Positions 1-11,103 of a stretch of 64,000 bases of DNA are shown here, one piece after another (the first letter of the stretch is position 1; every line of letters begins with the position of its first letter). The stretch comes from Maniola hyperantus (taxonomy: Eukaryota; Arthropoda; Insecta; Lepidoptera; Nymphalidae). Made by a program: the position numbers and the translations under genes. The notes under the pieces are model-generated. The model was not told where the DNA came from and made no database searches. It worked only from the letters and a program-made list of their open reading frames with translations. The stretch spans positions 806,001 through 870,000 of the forward strand of contig NC_048554.1 of assembly GCF_902806685.2 (NCBI RefSeq), given 5' to 3'.

Positions 1-39
1 GCAGGCATCAGCTAGTTTTTCATAAATCAATCTAATAGT

Positions 40-3000
40 TTAAGACCTCAGCAAATTTCGTTCAGCCCAACCGTGCTCCATATAAAACTCTCTAATACTA
101 CTATGGTACAACGGAACTCCGCTCAAAACCGACGACTTGGCCGAAACGATCCTAACACCTACATAATCCCCTGGCTTCACCCCCCTTTTGCCCTCCCCAC
201 AAGGTATTTCCACATTATCAAACATAACTTTTATATATAATTCATTTCTACCAAGAGTTTGACCAGTTTTTGGGATAAATCCTTCTACAAGGACTAAATG
301 AATGTTTCCGATCTCTAATTCGTGCAGTTTCTGACACTTTCTGCGGTATATCTCTATCATGCGAGAATGTCTTTCCTTTTTTACGTCCTCTGGTACATCG
401 TCTTTATAGCGGCGATAGGCGGTCGTTTTCTGTAAAAAAAAAAAAAAATAGATTCTAACGAATTGAGAACCTCCTCCTTTTTTGAAGTCGGTTAATAAGA
501 ATTTTTGGTAGCCTAGTGGTAGAGACGTGTGACGTGTGACGACGTAGAGAGAGTGGTAGGACGTCCGCCTTCCAAAGGTCGGAGGTTCGATCCCGTGCAC
601 GCACCGCTAACTTTTCGGAGTTATGTGCGTTTATAAGTAATTAAAATATCACTTGCTTTAACGGTGAAGGAAAACATCGTGAGGAAACCTGCATGCCTGA
701 GAGTTCTCCATAATGTTCTCAAAGGTGTGTGAAGTCTGCCAATCCGCACGTGGCCAGCGTGGTAGACTATGGCCAAAACCCTTCTCACTCTGAGAGGAGA
801 CCCGTTCTCTGTAGTGAGCCGGCGATGGGTTGATCATGATGTAAATAAGAATTGCATATGAAAACGATATTATTTTAGGTAGGTAGGTACCTACTTATTA
901 GGTTTTAGTTAACCTTTCATACAAACCATTTATACAAAACATTCATACAAACCTATACATTTTTATTTTATTTTACATTATGATTAGTGTACTTTCTACT
1001 TTAAATAAAAGAATTTAGTTTATTTAAGGTCAAAAATTAAATTATCATTTAAAAAAAAATTAACCAAAACATTTCTGAAAAAAAACGTAAAATAAAAAGG
1101 GAAGCTCACTTCTCTCATGCTATAAGGGAAGAGGAAGGCCACGTTGTAGTCGACGATGTCCATCAAAGTCATCGTGTCCTCGAACTCCTCGTCTGTCTCC
1201 CCGCAGAACCCGCAGATCATGTCCGTCGACAGGCCCACTGTTTATGACAGACAAAACTGTTGATTACTCTGTTATAGACTGTAGCAGGCTTGGTATAAGT
1301 CCCGCAAATTGCTATTGAGCTGAAACCGTGTCTCATTAACGTCAAAATGACGTCGTTTTGACGTCAGCTGAAATAAAAATATTCCATCAGCTCGACTGAA
1401 GCTAGTGCTGGCGTCACTAAAATGGCGGCCACGCGCATTAGCAATTTGCGGGGCTCATACCTGGTCATATGACCTAAAAAATATATCTACGGTCCCCTTC
1501 GATGGCTCTCGCATATGTCTTATCTCATCTCATAAGAGAGAAATAGGGGGTAGAGGGGGAGGGGGAGAGCGGACATGCGAGGGTAGGAGGGGGGAGAGAT
1601 AGAGTTAAGACATTTTTATGCGACAGTGCTGCTAAATCATATTTCTTAAAACCTCTTTTAATTCCCGAATATTTTACTGTTCCCGAATTATTTTCTATCT
1701 AAAGCTAAGCCTTAGATTTGTACGGTAGATGTGATTATCTAATACATAGTTGTTAGGTTAGATTTGCGGCTGAGTTTGTTGTGGGCTCTTCTCAGACCTG
1801 GGCGCGTTTGGAACCCTCGTAACTTTAGTTTTAAGTTTGCGAAATAATTATCACCACTATATCTTAGAAATCCAACATCTGACCTTCAAAAAGAGTTATT
1901 AATTAGGTACCTATTTTGAATAAATCATTTGACTTTTGACTTTTTTTTTGGTATTTTTGCAGTAACTGTGCATTCTGCCTAATTCAATCTACAGCATGCA
2001 GCATCTTGCAGATGTTCGGCATTTCCGACATTAGCTGCAAGTCAACAGTTTGAGAATTCTTACCTCCCGGTATAACATGCCTGATGTGTTCCACAAGTTG
2101 CAGGTACGCCTCTCGCGTATAGCCGCGCCGCATTCGCTCCAGCACTGCAGTAGAGCCGGACTGCGCTGGGAGATGCAGCATCTTGCAGATGTTCGGCCTT
2201 TCCGATATTACTTGCAACACCTGCAAACGTTTTCAAAATTCAATGCTATAATGTCCCCATTGACTGCCAATTCTTTTTAGTCTAAATATATAAAAGGAAA
2301 AGGTGACTGACTGACTGACTGACTGACTGACTGACTGACTGACTGACTGACTGACTGATCTATCAACGCACAGCTCAAACTACTGGACGGATCGGGCTGA
2401 AATTTGGCATGCAGATAGCTATTATGACGTAGGCATCCGCTAAGAAAGGATTTTTGAAAATTCAACCCTTAAGGGGGGGAAATAGGGGTTTGAAATTTGT
2501 GTAGTCCACGCGGACGAAGTCGCGAGCATAAGCTAGTCGGAAATAAAATTGAATTACCTCATCAGGGAAATCTTTAGGATGTGAGGCGGTGAATCGTATC
2601 CTCATTTCAGGGTCTACCAGAGACACTTTGTCCAGCAGATCCGCAAACCGGAGACCACCTTTTTTAGATTTGTATACTGTTTTAAAACCTAGAAAACCAA
2701 AAGAAAAGTTTTTTTGACGTAATTTCATTACTTCCATAATCTATGTCAAAAATCAAAGTTTATCATTTCATGTAGCTCAACTAGTATGACTCTACCACCG
2801 GTTCGGAATGCAGAATCTACTGAGAAGAGCTGGCAAGATTATCAGTTGTTGCTGGTACAATACACTACTAAGGAATTTATACTTAACTAGCTTATGCTCG
2901 CGACTTCGTCCGCGTGGACTACACAAATTTCAAACCCCTATTTCAACCCCTGACGGGTTGAATTTTCAAAAATCCTTTCTTAGCGGATGCCTACGTCATA

Positions 3001-5288
3001 ATAGCTATCTGCATGCCAAATTTCAGCCCGATCCGTCCAGTAGTTTGAGCTGTGCGTTGATGGGTCAGTCAGTCAGTCACTTTTTCCTTTTATATATTTA
3101 GACTTCTTACCTTGAGCCAACTGTGTGTCATATTTCTCTGTCCGTTCAGAAACATCTCTGTAACTATTGACATTCTGTCCCAACAGAGTGACTTCCTTGA
3201 CGCCGCTGTCTGCTAGATGTTTCACTTCGTCCACTATGGAGGCCACGGGACGCGAGCGCTCGCGCCCGCGCGTGAACGGCACGATGCAATATGTGCACAT
3301 GTTGTCACAACCGCGCATTATTGAGCTGTTCACATAAAGAAAGTAATTAAACTATAATTCAACTTGACAACAGTCCGCTAGATGTTTCACTTCATCCACT
3401 ATGGAGGTTACAAAGTAAGTTTCGGTCTTATTTTTTAAATTGTTTTGTTCATCTATTGGTTGAGTATCAGATCAGAGTATTACTGATAATACTCTCTAAA
3501 TATAAAAAGAAAAGTCCTGACTTACTGACTTGCCAGTCCAAAATCTTAGAAAGAAAGCTAAAATGCACATAGGTTCCCTCTATAACGTGGACAAGAAATT
3601 CTAAAAAAAGGTTATCATTATTGTGGCTCTCTATTTTACACAATTTCTAAACTAATCTAAATTTCTTGCTGGTTCTTCTCTGTAGGAATGGCATCCCGAA
3701 CCAGTGGTAAATTAAACTAGTTGACGATGCAAAAGCACTTGTAATAAGTCTACTTGAATAAAAAATAAATTCTTTTCTAATCTATTCTATTGTATTCTAT
3801 TGTATTGCTATCCACTTCATAATGCTCCCTGCGGAAATGGACACCAGTCACCACTACATCTAGACCTGCCAATTTAGTTTAGCTTAGAAATTCCCAGAAG
3901 AGAATTAGCCACATACTGTAACTAGATTAATTTTATTTGGGGAGGAAGCAATTCTTCATAATCAACCCATCGCCGGTCCACTACTGAACACAGGCCTCCA
4001 CTCAGAATGAGAATGTCTTACATAAAAGCTGACACACTGTCCTGGTTCAACCGGACAGGCACCACATCTGCGTAGGTCTCATCCAGCGACAACAGCACAT
4101 TGACAGCCGTCTGACCACTCTCCGTCAGAGCCAGCAGGCGAGGCAGGTCTCTGTAACTGTCCGGACCAGCCACTGAAATCCAACTTGTTTATTTATAAAT
4201 ACAAAATAACGAATACAACATAACCTGTAATGAGAGTCATGCCAGCCTAGTCCGGTGACTGACTGACTGACTGATCTATCAACGCACAGCTCAAACTACT
4301 GGACGGATCAGACTGAAATTTTACATGCAGATAGCTATTATGACATAGGCATCCGCTAAGAAAGAATTTTTGAAAATTTATCCCCTAAGGGGGTGAAATA
4401 GGGGTTTGAAATTTGTGTAGTCCACATGGACAAAGTGTGTCTGTCTGTTTATGACATTTTTGATTGGCCCATCCTTTACCTAGTTTAAACAAAATTTGGT
4501 ACAGAGATAGCATGCATCCTGGCCATCTCCAGGACAAGAATACAAATGGGGCATTGAATGAAATTGGTTTCATCTTAGATTGACCATTTGTCATGGTCAT
4601 CTGTCTAGGACTGGTAGGTGAGAAGATCTCTTTTATAACACAGCAAACATTTATACACACATTACACAAAAATACACATTACACACGAACTTTCGCCTTT
4701 ATAATATTAGTGTGAGTAAGCTAGCTTCAGTTTTAAAAACATCTTGTCCATACCAACATCAACAGCCTTTTCCTTTTCAATCAACTTCTCCTTCAGTCGT
4801 TCAGCCATGCAACCCAGAATACCAATCTTTATCGGCTTGTGGCGATTTTTAGAAAACGAACGTCGTTTCTTGTACCCTCTCAAGTGATCCAGTCTATTCC
4901 AAATCTTGTTCTCTGCCCCTTCCCTGATAGCACACGTCATGACTAGGAATATATCGGCTTCTTCCTCTTTCAAAGTCTTCTCAAACCCCTCTGTTTTCAA
5001 AATAGACCATACTATCTCTGTATCACTTAGATTCATCTGACAACCATACACATCGAAATAAACTTTCCTTTTTGAAGTATCCCCATACTTTTCCGGTAAA
5101 TATGGTATATGAGGCGGGTGAGTGATAACTTCAGATGTTCCTGTTGATTCTACAATAAAATCTTTCAAGCCAGGACCTTGTTTTATACGGTTTTTAATAG
5201 AACCAAGCACGGCACCAGATTTACAACGACACTGACGTGGAGGATAGTTGACATATTTTATTAGTCGCTTGATATTTTGTAAAAACAT
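40..5288 (-). CDS. CDK5RAP1: CDK5RAP1-like mitochondrial tRNA methylthiotransferase, 7 exons
   Basis: Exons in transcript order: 5288-4754, 4172-4022, 3325-3111, 2688-2558, 2220-2064, 1237-1110, 429-40; joined they give 568 codons, close to the roughly 600 of the human protein. The family adds the 2-methylthio group to i6A37 of mitochondrial tRNAs, using two 4Fe-4S clusters and S-adenosylmethionine. Visible parts in order: a basic, acid-poor N-terminus fitting a mitochondrial presequence; the UPF0004 domain with cysteines in VYGCQMN, MTCAIREGAENK and LGCMAERLK; the radical-SAM motif CDNMCTYC in exon 3, followed by VPFTRGRERSRP; LLGQNVNSYRD; HLPAQSGS in exon 5; GFCGETDEE in exon 6; and a C-terminal TRAM-like domain in exon 7. 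The start is the first Met of the presequence. The gene is divergent from the PCNP-like gene 503 bp away. Every acceptor and donor phase matches, and the assignment is very secure. Exon edges were predicted by eye, without transcript data. Confidence 0.95.
436..495 (+). repeat. GAATTGAGAACCTCCTCC repeat with A-run at CDK5RAP1 exon 7
   Basis: AAAAAATAGATTCTAACG and GAATTGAGAACCTCCTCC match the two copies at 45905-46046. The A-run reaches the CTG (CAG) acceptor of exon 7 at 430-432. Confidence 0.65.
509..845 (+). mobile_element. tRNA-derived SINE, near full length
   Basis: A tRNA-like head (GCCTAGTGGTAGAGACG, box B GGTTCGATCCCGTGC) is followed by the SINE body with GTGAAGGAAAACATCGTGAG and AGTGAGCCGGCGATGGGTTG. 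A short internal GACGTGTGAC duplication is present. Other copies or parts: 3956-4018 (-), 9957-10030 (-), 10601-10768 (-), 13866-13993 (-), 18593-18655 (+ head), 20391-20455 (+), 40527-40627 (-), 52687-52815 (-). Confidence 0.8.
1301..1452. mobile_element. MITE with CCCGCAAATTGCTA ends, copy 1
   Basis: Ends CCCGCAAATTGCTAT and TTAGCAATTTGCGGG; the interior has TGACGTCA-type palindromes and AAAATGGCGGCCACGCGC. Copies 2 and 3 are at 32387-32543 and 51495-51638 (left end decayed). Confidence 0.75.
1745..1945 (-). mobile_element. Same retroelement 3'-end family, reverse orientation
   Basis: Carries GTTTGTTGTGGGCTCTTCTC, TTTTGAATAAATCATTTGAC and a poly-T, the reverse complement of 29705-29915. 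It sits in CDK5RAP1 intron 5. Confidence 0.6.
1999..2046 (-). pseudogene. Partial duplicate of CDK5RAP1 exon 5 (acceptor plus first ~14 codons)
   Basis: On the minus strand a TTGCAG acceptor-like site is followed by codons for LQLMSEMPNICKMLH, matching the start of exon 5 (LQVISERPNICKMLH at 2220-2175). The copy sits in the next intron, about 175 bp downstream in transcript sense, and runs out before the HLPAQSGS motif. It has no donor and soon meets a stop, so it is read as a decayed exon fragment rather than a used exon. Confidence 0.75.
2281..2536 (+). mobile_element. Helitron-like element in CDK5RAP1 intron 4
   Basis: TCTAAATATATAAAAGG start, (GACT)n run, CGCGAGCATAAGCTAG end. The end lies 21 bp from the exon 4 donor. 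Confidence 0.75.
2887..3102 (-). mobile_element. Helitron-like element in CDK5RAP1 intron 3, starting at donor +9
   Basis: Reversed copy: CTAGCTTATGCTCGCGAC at the left and TTTTATATATTTAGA at the right. Its 5' terminus is 8 bp from exon 3. Confidence 0.75.
4255..4436 (+). mobile_element. Helitron-like element, truncated, CDK5RAP1 intron 1
   Basis: GTGACTGACTGACTGACTGA, then ACGCACAGCTCAAACTACTG, ending in the decayed GTCCACATGGACAAAG. It runs into a further Helitron-like fragment to about 4700. Confidence 0.65.
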
Positions 5289-5791
5289 TTTTCAACTTAA
5301 CTAGGAGGTATAGAAGAACTTCTTAAATTCGGTTAGCATAAAAAATTCAATATTTTAATAAACATAACCTCAAAATAAAATTGACATATTTTTATACAAA
5401 ACTTTGACAATAACTCTTTGTCTATGATTTGCGTTTTGATTCTGCTAATTTACATCACAGACCAATACCACAACTTTGTGTCTGGACTATTCAGAATACA
5501 ACGCAAGAAAATTGGATTTATTTCAAAACATCTGCTTAAAAAGATTTTAAGATATCAAAAATTAACTGCTTCTACATTTAAATGATTATTGTAGCCCAGT
5601 AGGCATGAATATTTTTACATTTTCTGATCCGGAACAAATCACGAACAAATACAAAACTAAACGCCGTGAAACTGAAAAAGTAAAAAATCTGTGGTAAAAA
5701 TGGCCGAATGACTTTTCTTTGTGCATGCATGAAAATTTTCATGGATGATTGAATTTTATGAGTACCTATTGATTGAAAAGTTTACACAAGA
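5289..5791. promoter_or_regulatory. Presumed bidirectional promoter between CDK5RAP1 and the PCNP-like gene
   Basis: The two start codons face away from each other across 503 bp, with no recognisable repeat between them. The DNA is AT-rich. No TATA box or named factor site is claimed; the promoter role is inferred from the head-to-head arrangement. Confidence 0.5.
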
Positions 5792-7675
5792 ATGAGCGAT
5801 CGCTACAGAGAACACAAAGGTATTCGAATATAGCACACTATTCTAACATCTTTTTAATTTCTAACCATTTGTCCAATAATCTTTCACCATCACTGGGACT
5901 CTGGCATAAAACATTTAGTATAAAATCTACTCAAATTTATATTTTATTTATCTTTGCCAGTGTTTTCGCATTGGCAGGGTCGTCTCGATCGTCGCGTGAT
6001 GATTATAGGAAGGACAAAAGCCACCGGGAGCGCGAAGGGCGGACCAGGACACGGTCGCGGTCTCCGAGGCGGAAGCGGCCTTCACCAACTGTACAGAAAC
6101 ACGCTCGAGAGGAACCGAGCAGGAGTCGGGATAGGGACTTAGAGATTCAAGGTAAGCAGAGAGGTAAGTTTTTTACTGGACTCCTAGTTTTGTTTGATGT
6201 TAGCTTATGACTTTATCGGCAATCAAACCCAAGACGTCTACATATTTTATAAGACACTGCAGCATAGATTAGTAAAAAAGGAAAACAGAGTTTATGAGAA
6301 AATTCATAAGCCTACCAACAACACAGAAGTTAGGTTAACAGCTGCATTGTCAGACCATGAAACAAGATTGGTGTGCTTCATTAATGCCAAGACATTTATG
6401 TATATCTATATTATACCTCTGAAAAATGTAGAACATTAAACTAACAAGACCTCATCAAAATATTATGTAGGAACTGCTTAGGATTTAGACCAACTAGACT
6501 TTAATTACTGGGATGTTACATCCATACTATTTGTAACATCGATATTAATGACAAAATATGGACAAGCGAAAAAAAATATTCACGGTTTTGGAACCAAATA
6601 AATTAGCGCCACCTCTTAAATACTAATCAACGACCCGTTTGAAATCCAGACGTCACTGAGGTTGCATTGGTGCTAAAGCACCAATGAGTCGGTGCCATTT
6701 TGTTTGTTATATATATAAGTCAATAATTTCTTCTACTACTTTTTCATGTCATCTGCTTACTGATTGTGACAAAAGGTACAGAGATCCTGGAGATAAACAT
6801 AGGTTAAATTTCTATCCTATAAATTTTCTTAAAACCCAAATCCATGTAGATGAACTTAGAGCCTATGAGCATCAGCTAGTTTTGCTATATTCACAAAACA
6901 TGTAATTCTTTCAGATAAAATAAGACATGCCGCAGAATGGGAGGGTTCAGATGAGGAGGTACCGGCGCCGCCACCCCCGCCTCGCATCAGCAAAATCACC
7001 ATGGGCTTCACGAAACCTAAAACACCGATCAAAATGACCCTGGGTGCAAGTTCCAAGTCGGCCAAGCCCAAACCGACTGTGGCGTCCGTGTTCAACCGTG
7101 ATGATGAAGACGAACCAGAAGAAATGCCAGCAGAAGCTAAGATGAGGATGCGGAATATAGGAAGGTGAGTTCACCTCATCTCTTATGCCTCCCTTCCAAT
7201 AATACCTATTATGTAAAGTCTAGATAAAAATTGCATGGAGTATGTACATCTTGAACTAGGTACTTAATGTTATCAGAAATCAGTCTAAGCTGATGTTCTT
7301 TCACGTTGAAAAGGTGTTACAATTATTATTATCTGTATTACTATTTACTTTTGGCAGTATATTCACTAACTAATCACTATTTAATATTATATGTGAAGTG
7401 TGTTTGTTTGTGAAAAGAAATTAATTAATTAAAAGTTATGCTTTTCAGTATACTTATTATTACCAATGTTTCATTTTAAAAAGTCATGTTTTGAATATTA
7501 TTTAATTTCCAGGGAAACACCAACATCGGCGGGTCCAAATTCGTTCGGCAAAACAAAGCAAGGCTTCTGTGATGCCAAGAAAGTGTTTGAGAAGAACCTC
7601 AAGCAGGCTCTGGAGACTTCGGAGAAGCCTGCCACCAAGTTCCCACAAACTATCTATAAGATTACGGGCCCGTGA
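5792..7675 (+). CDS. PCNP-like (PEST proteolytic signal-containing nuclear protein) gene, 4 exons
   Basis: Exons 5792-5819, 5978-6151, 6915-7164 and 7513-7675 join in phase to 204 codons (vertebrate PCNP is about 178 aa). Diagnostic PCNP blocks are ISKITMGF, a FNRDDEDEPEEMP acidic PEST-like stretch, EAKMRMRNIGR and TPTSAGPNSF, the last followed by a K/G-rich segment and a C-terminal FEKNLK. The family is nuclear and reported to be a ubiquitination target; its molecular role is not settled. The insect protein differs in its N-terminal third, which is arginine/serine-rich (RTRTRSRSPRRKR, followed by SRSRDRD), unlike the shorter vertebrate start. The first exon encodes only MSDRYREHK plus one base. 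Start choice: first ATG, with a strong donor directly after. The C-terminal conserved blocks make the family call firm; the 28-nt first exon is the least certain part. Confidence 0.88.
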
Positions 7676-7762
7676 TAAGCATACAATGCTTACTAAGTTG
7701 TAGTGGCTTCAGGAAAAACAACTCTGAAATTAAACCTGTGCAGTGGGTGATTTATCTTGGAA

Positions 7763-7985
7763 CTAGCTTATGCGACTTCGACTGTGTGGACTGCATAAAT
7801 TTCATACCGCTATTTCACCCCCTTAGGAGTTGAATTTTCAAAAATCCTTTCTTAGCGGATGCCTACGTCATAATAGCTATCTGCATACCAGATTTCAGCC
7901 CGATCCGTCCAATAGTTTGAGCTGTGTGTTGATAGATCAGTCAGTCAGTCAGTCAGTCAGTCACCTTTTCCTTTATATATTTAGA
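7763..7985 (-). mobile_element. Helitron-like element downstream of the PCNP-like gene
   Basis: CTAGCTTATGCGACTTCG left, TTTATATATTTAGA right. It lies 90 bp beyond the stop codon, possibly in the 3' UTR. Confidence 0.7.
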
Positions 7986-8353
7986 TGTAGTGAAGAGTGA
8001 GTGACACTCCCATGTCAACCTTCTGGTTCCAGGCAGTATTGCCATTCTATTTCTAAAAAGAGGTTAAAATGTCGTACGGAACCCTCAGTGCACGAGTCTG
8101 ACTCGCACTTGGCCGGTTTTTTGGCGATAATATATGTTTTGTAGCAACTCTTTAGAATATATAAGCTAGGACAGCAATTGCAATCCTAAGCTCCTTTTAC
8201 CTGATGCCACTAAATATGTCTCATAAAAGTTGAAATTATGGTGCAGGATTGAAATTGATTTCAACTCTTGTGATTTTTGTACTGTATGTAGCCTTTTATG
8301 TAAATGTATTACAGTAATAATTATGTTGCATTCATTTGACGAACAATTCCAAT

Positions 8354-8471
8354 GACAAGGCTATCTTGGCGCGTGGCGAAAATCGGAACTAACGTTGCCG
8401 TCAAGTGTCCCCTTTGTTCTCCAACAGCGCCCCCTCTGTCAATGTCATTCAAGTGCCAAGAGAGCCTTGTC
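8354..8471. mobile_element. 118-bp TIR element
   Basis: GACAAGGCTATCTTGGC and GCCAAGAGAGCCTTGTC are inverted with one mismatch. The interior is GC-richer than its surroundings and non-coding. Confidence 0.65.
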
Positions 8472-8667
8472 GCACTGTATTTACGGAATGCTTGTTTTCT
8501 TTTTTTATATTATCTATCAGCACCAATTGTTTAGAATAAATTTTAATATATTGACACAAAGACTGGCGAACTTTTCTCTCTTAGGAAACTTGCAATTTGA
8601 AATAACTTTGATAGTTCTGAATTTTTTGTAGGAAAAAGTGTAACTTTTTGCAGTGTTCTATATTATG

Positions 8668-8891
8668 TATAATATCTCACACGGCTTTACTCACGTGTTT
8701 AGTCGACTAGTTTTAGTGTACTTAGTTAGCCCGACTAGTTTCGAACTCATACGGGGCCCTTTTTCAAAGGGAGTCAATTCGCGCACGCGTGGCAGTCAAG
8801 ACTGCGCGCCGCTGCCCGCACAGCCTGTGTTGCACACTGCGTTGTGACGTCGACTAAACACGTGAGTATCGCCGGGTGAGAGATATTATAT
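8668..8891. mobile_element. ~224-bp MITE with ~40-bp inverted ends
   Basis: TATAATATCTCACACGGC and ACTCACGTGTTTAGTCGAC on the left are mirrored by GTCGACTAAACACGTGAGTA and GGGTGAGAGATATTATA on the right. Confidence 0.8.
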
Positions 8892-10129
8892 GTAATAGAA
8901 ATCACGATAGTTTAAACGCTAAAAAAGTGTACTATATTAATATTTTTTGGCTATTATTCTGTAATTATTCTAAACAGCAAACACGAGTTTTTTCTTTAGA
9001 TAAACATATATAATATAGTCCGTACAAAATGACTCCTCACATTTTTACTCTGGGTCAACTGTCATGTCAAAAGTATGGTTCACCCAAAAAAAAATTATGT
9101 ACTACATGGGTTCACCTTTAAAATTAGGATTAAAATCGTACTATTGACATAAAATTGGACACAAAAAGTTAAAATAGCGCGTGAGCAGTTAAATTTTACG
9201 CGTTATATTATATTAGTCATTATAATATAATAAAAAATGTAATTTCACTTTTCTCTATTATAATAGGTATTGTAGAAAATGTTTTAGCCTGTATTTGAAA
9301 TTTGAATTATATTACTGCTCTATCTACGTCTGCATTTTATTTTTTATATTTCTTCTATACCTGTGTTTTATACAGTGATCGCAAAACAAGTAGTCCAGTC
9401 TGAAGTTGCAACATGACAGTGTGCACATGTCATACACACATTATTATCAAATTATTATCAATCAAGTAGACAATCATATACTTCGTGTTCAGAATTTAGA
9501 TTAAGACTAGTTTTGCACCACAGAGTACATTGGTTGTTTTGCACCATTGATGTCGGAAGCAGCCCCCTTTACACTGAATGTATTTTGAACAGTGGTCACC
9601 AGTTAGGTTGAAAAAAAAATCCGTACCTACTTATTCCAAAAAGTACTGGATCATTTTTATGAGACAAATTAATTAGCAAAACTAACTTTTACCTCTTTCA
9701 GACTTACGGCGGTGACGCACTCATCCAATCAGTCTGTGAAAATACGTTCCTTTTTGTTTTGTATGGTAGCTTATGACATTATGTCGTAGATATTTTTTTA
9801 TATTCGTATTTTCACGGATTCGGATCGGATGTGTGCGTGATCCCTATAACTTTGTCACAGAATGCGTTTTCCAAATGATTGCAATCCCTTTAAGTTGCCT
9901 GCTATTTCCAAGTCCCACTATATAGTAATGTTATGTTACAAGACAGCTGATAAGGCATCATCATCGTCATCAACCCATCGCCGGCCCACTACTGAGTACA
10001 GGTCTGTCACAATGAGATGCTTAGACCACTACGCCGTCAGAGTGAGTGAACATTCGGTTTGATCCTGAATCGACGATATGACACATTAGGCTCTGGCGAC
10101 GTAAAATCATAGAAAAATAGAGCTACTAT

Positions 10130-11025
10130 TTTTTCCTCGTGAGGAAAATCCATCATAGACACCACCGGCCACGGGGGAGCACCGTGGTTATGTCGGACTC
10201 CTACCGACTAAAAACCTCACGTATTTCCATCCCACCGCTAAGGACCAACAACCTCAGCGGATGTCCGCCATAGCAGACCCACCACTGGGACACTACGTGC
10301 CCCCAAACACCGTTAGAGGAACCGGAACCACAGCACGCTAACCAACCCGAGGACCACACTGAGCGACGGACTGTCCCGTGTCCATCATCCGCAGGTCCTC
10401 CCGCCGAGGGTTAGAGCAATTCCCTCCCAGTTCCCCATCCTCAAAATCTCCCTCGTCCGTCACCAAACAAACCGGTGGGGCAGCCGCTGGTATCCCTACT
10501 TTAGAGCTACATATTAATATTTGACGCCTGCCATTCGAAGCCTCGACGTTTTGTTAGAAGTTCCCTGCTGTCGTGAACCGTCACGCGGTTCAAGTACGGA
10601 TCAGCAGATTTCACATGCAAGATTCCTCACGATGATTTCCTTCAGTTAAAGCAAGTGATATTTAATTGCTTAAAATGCACATAACTGTAAAGTTAGAGGT
10701 GCATGCCCAGTAATTGAACCCGCGACCTCCCGAAGCGGAGGTAGACGTTTTAAGCACTAGGCTATCAGTCTTTTTGTTCTGGTGAGAGGCTTCGGCCGTG
10801 GCTAGTTACCACCCTACCGGCAAAGCCGTGCCGCCAAGCAATTTAGCGTTCCGGTATGATGCCGTGTAGAAACCAAAGGGGTATGGGTTTAATAAAAACT
10901 GCCATACCCCTTCCAGGTTAGCCTGCTACCATCTTAGACTGCATCATCACTATTCACTTCATATACTCACCAGGTGAGATTGCAGTCAAGGGCTAACTTG
11001 CATCTGAATAAAATAAAATAAAATG
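10130..11025. mobile_element. LINE-like and SINE fragments upstream of RpS26 3' end
   Basis: 10130-10500 is a GC-rich fragment (TTTTTCCTCGTGAGGAAAAT start); 10525-10600 matches part of 20570-20650; 10601-10768 is a reversed SINE; 10772-11025 (GAGGCTTCGGCCGTGGCTAG to AATAAAATAAAA) matches 48286-48475 in reverse. Class labels are tentative. Confidence 0.5.
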
Positions 11026-11103
11026 TTAAGTGTGATTTTCTAAAAGTTATATCAATATTAAACAACAGAATTGGATTTTTTTACATAATTTTATTAACTA
11101 AAA

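Larger units (their letters stand above)
7676..11103. other. Intergenic region between PCNP-like gene and RpS26, repeat-filled
   Basis: No gene was recognised. The stretch holds a reversed Helitron-like element (7763-7985), a fragment of the GGTTCCGTA repeat (8066-8122), two TIR elements (8354-8471 and 8668-8891), SINE tails and a SINE (9957-10030, 10601-10768) and two LINE-like fragments (10130-10500, 10772-11025). Short open frames here are low-complexity or repeat-derived. Confidence 0.8.
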
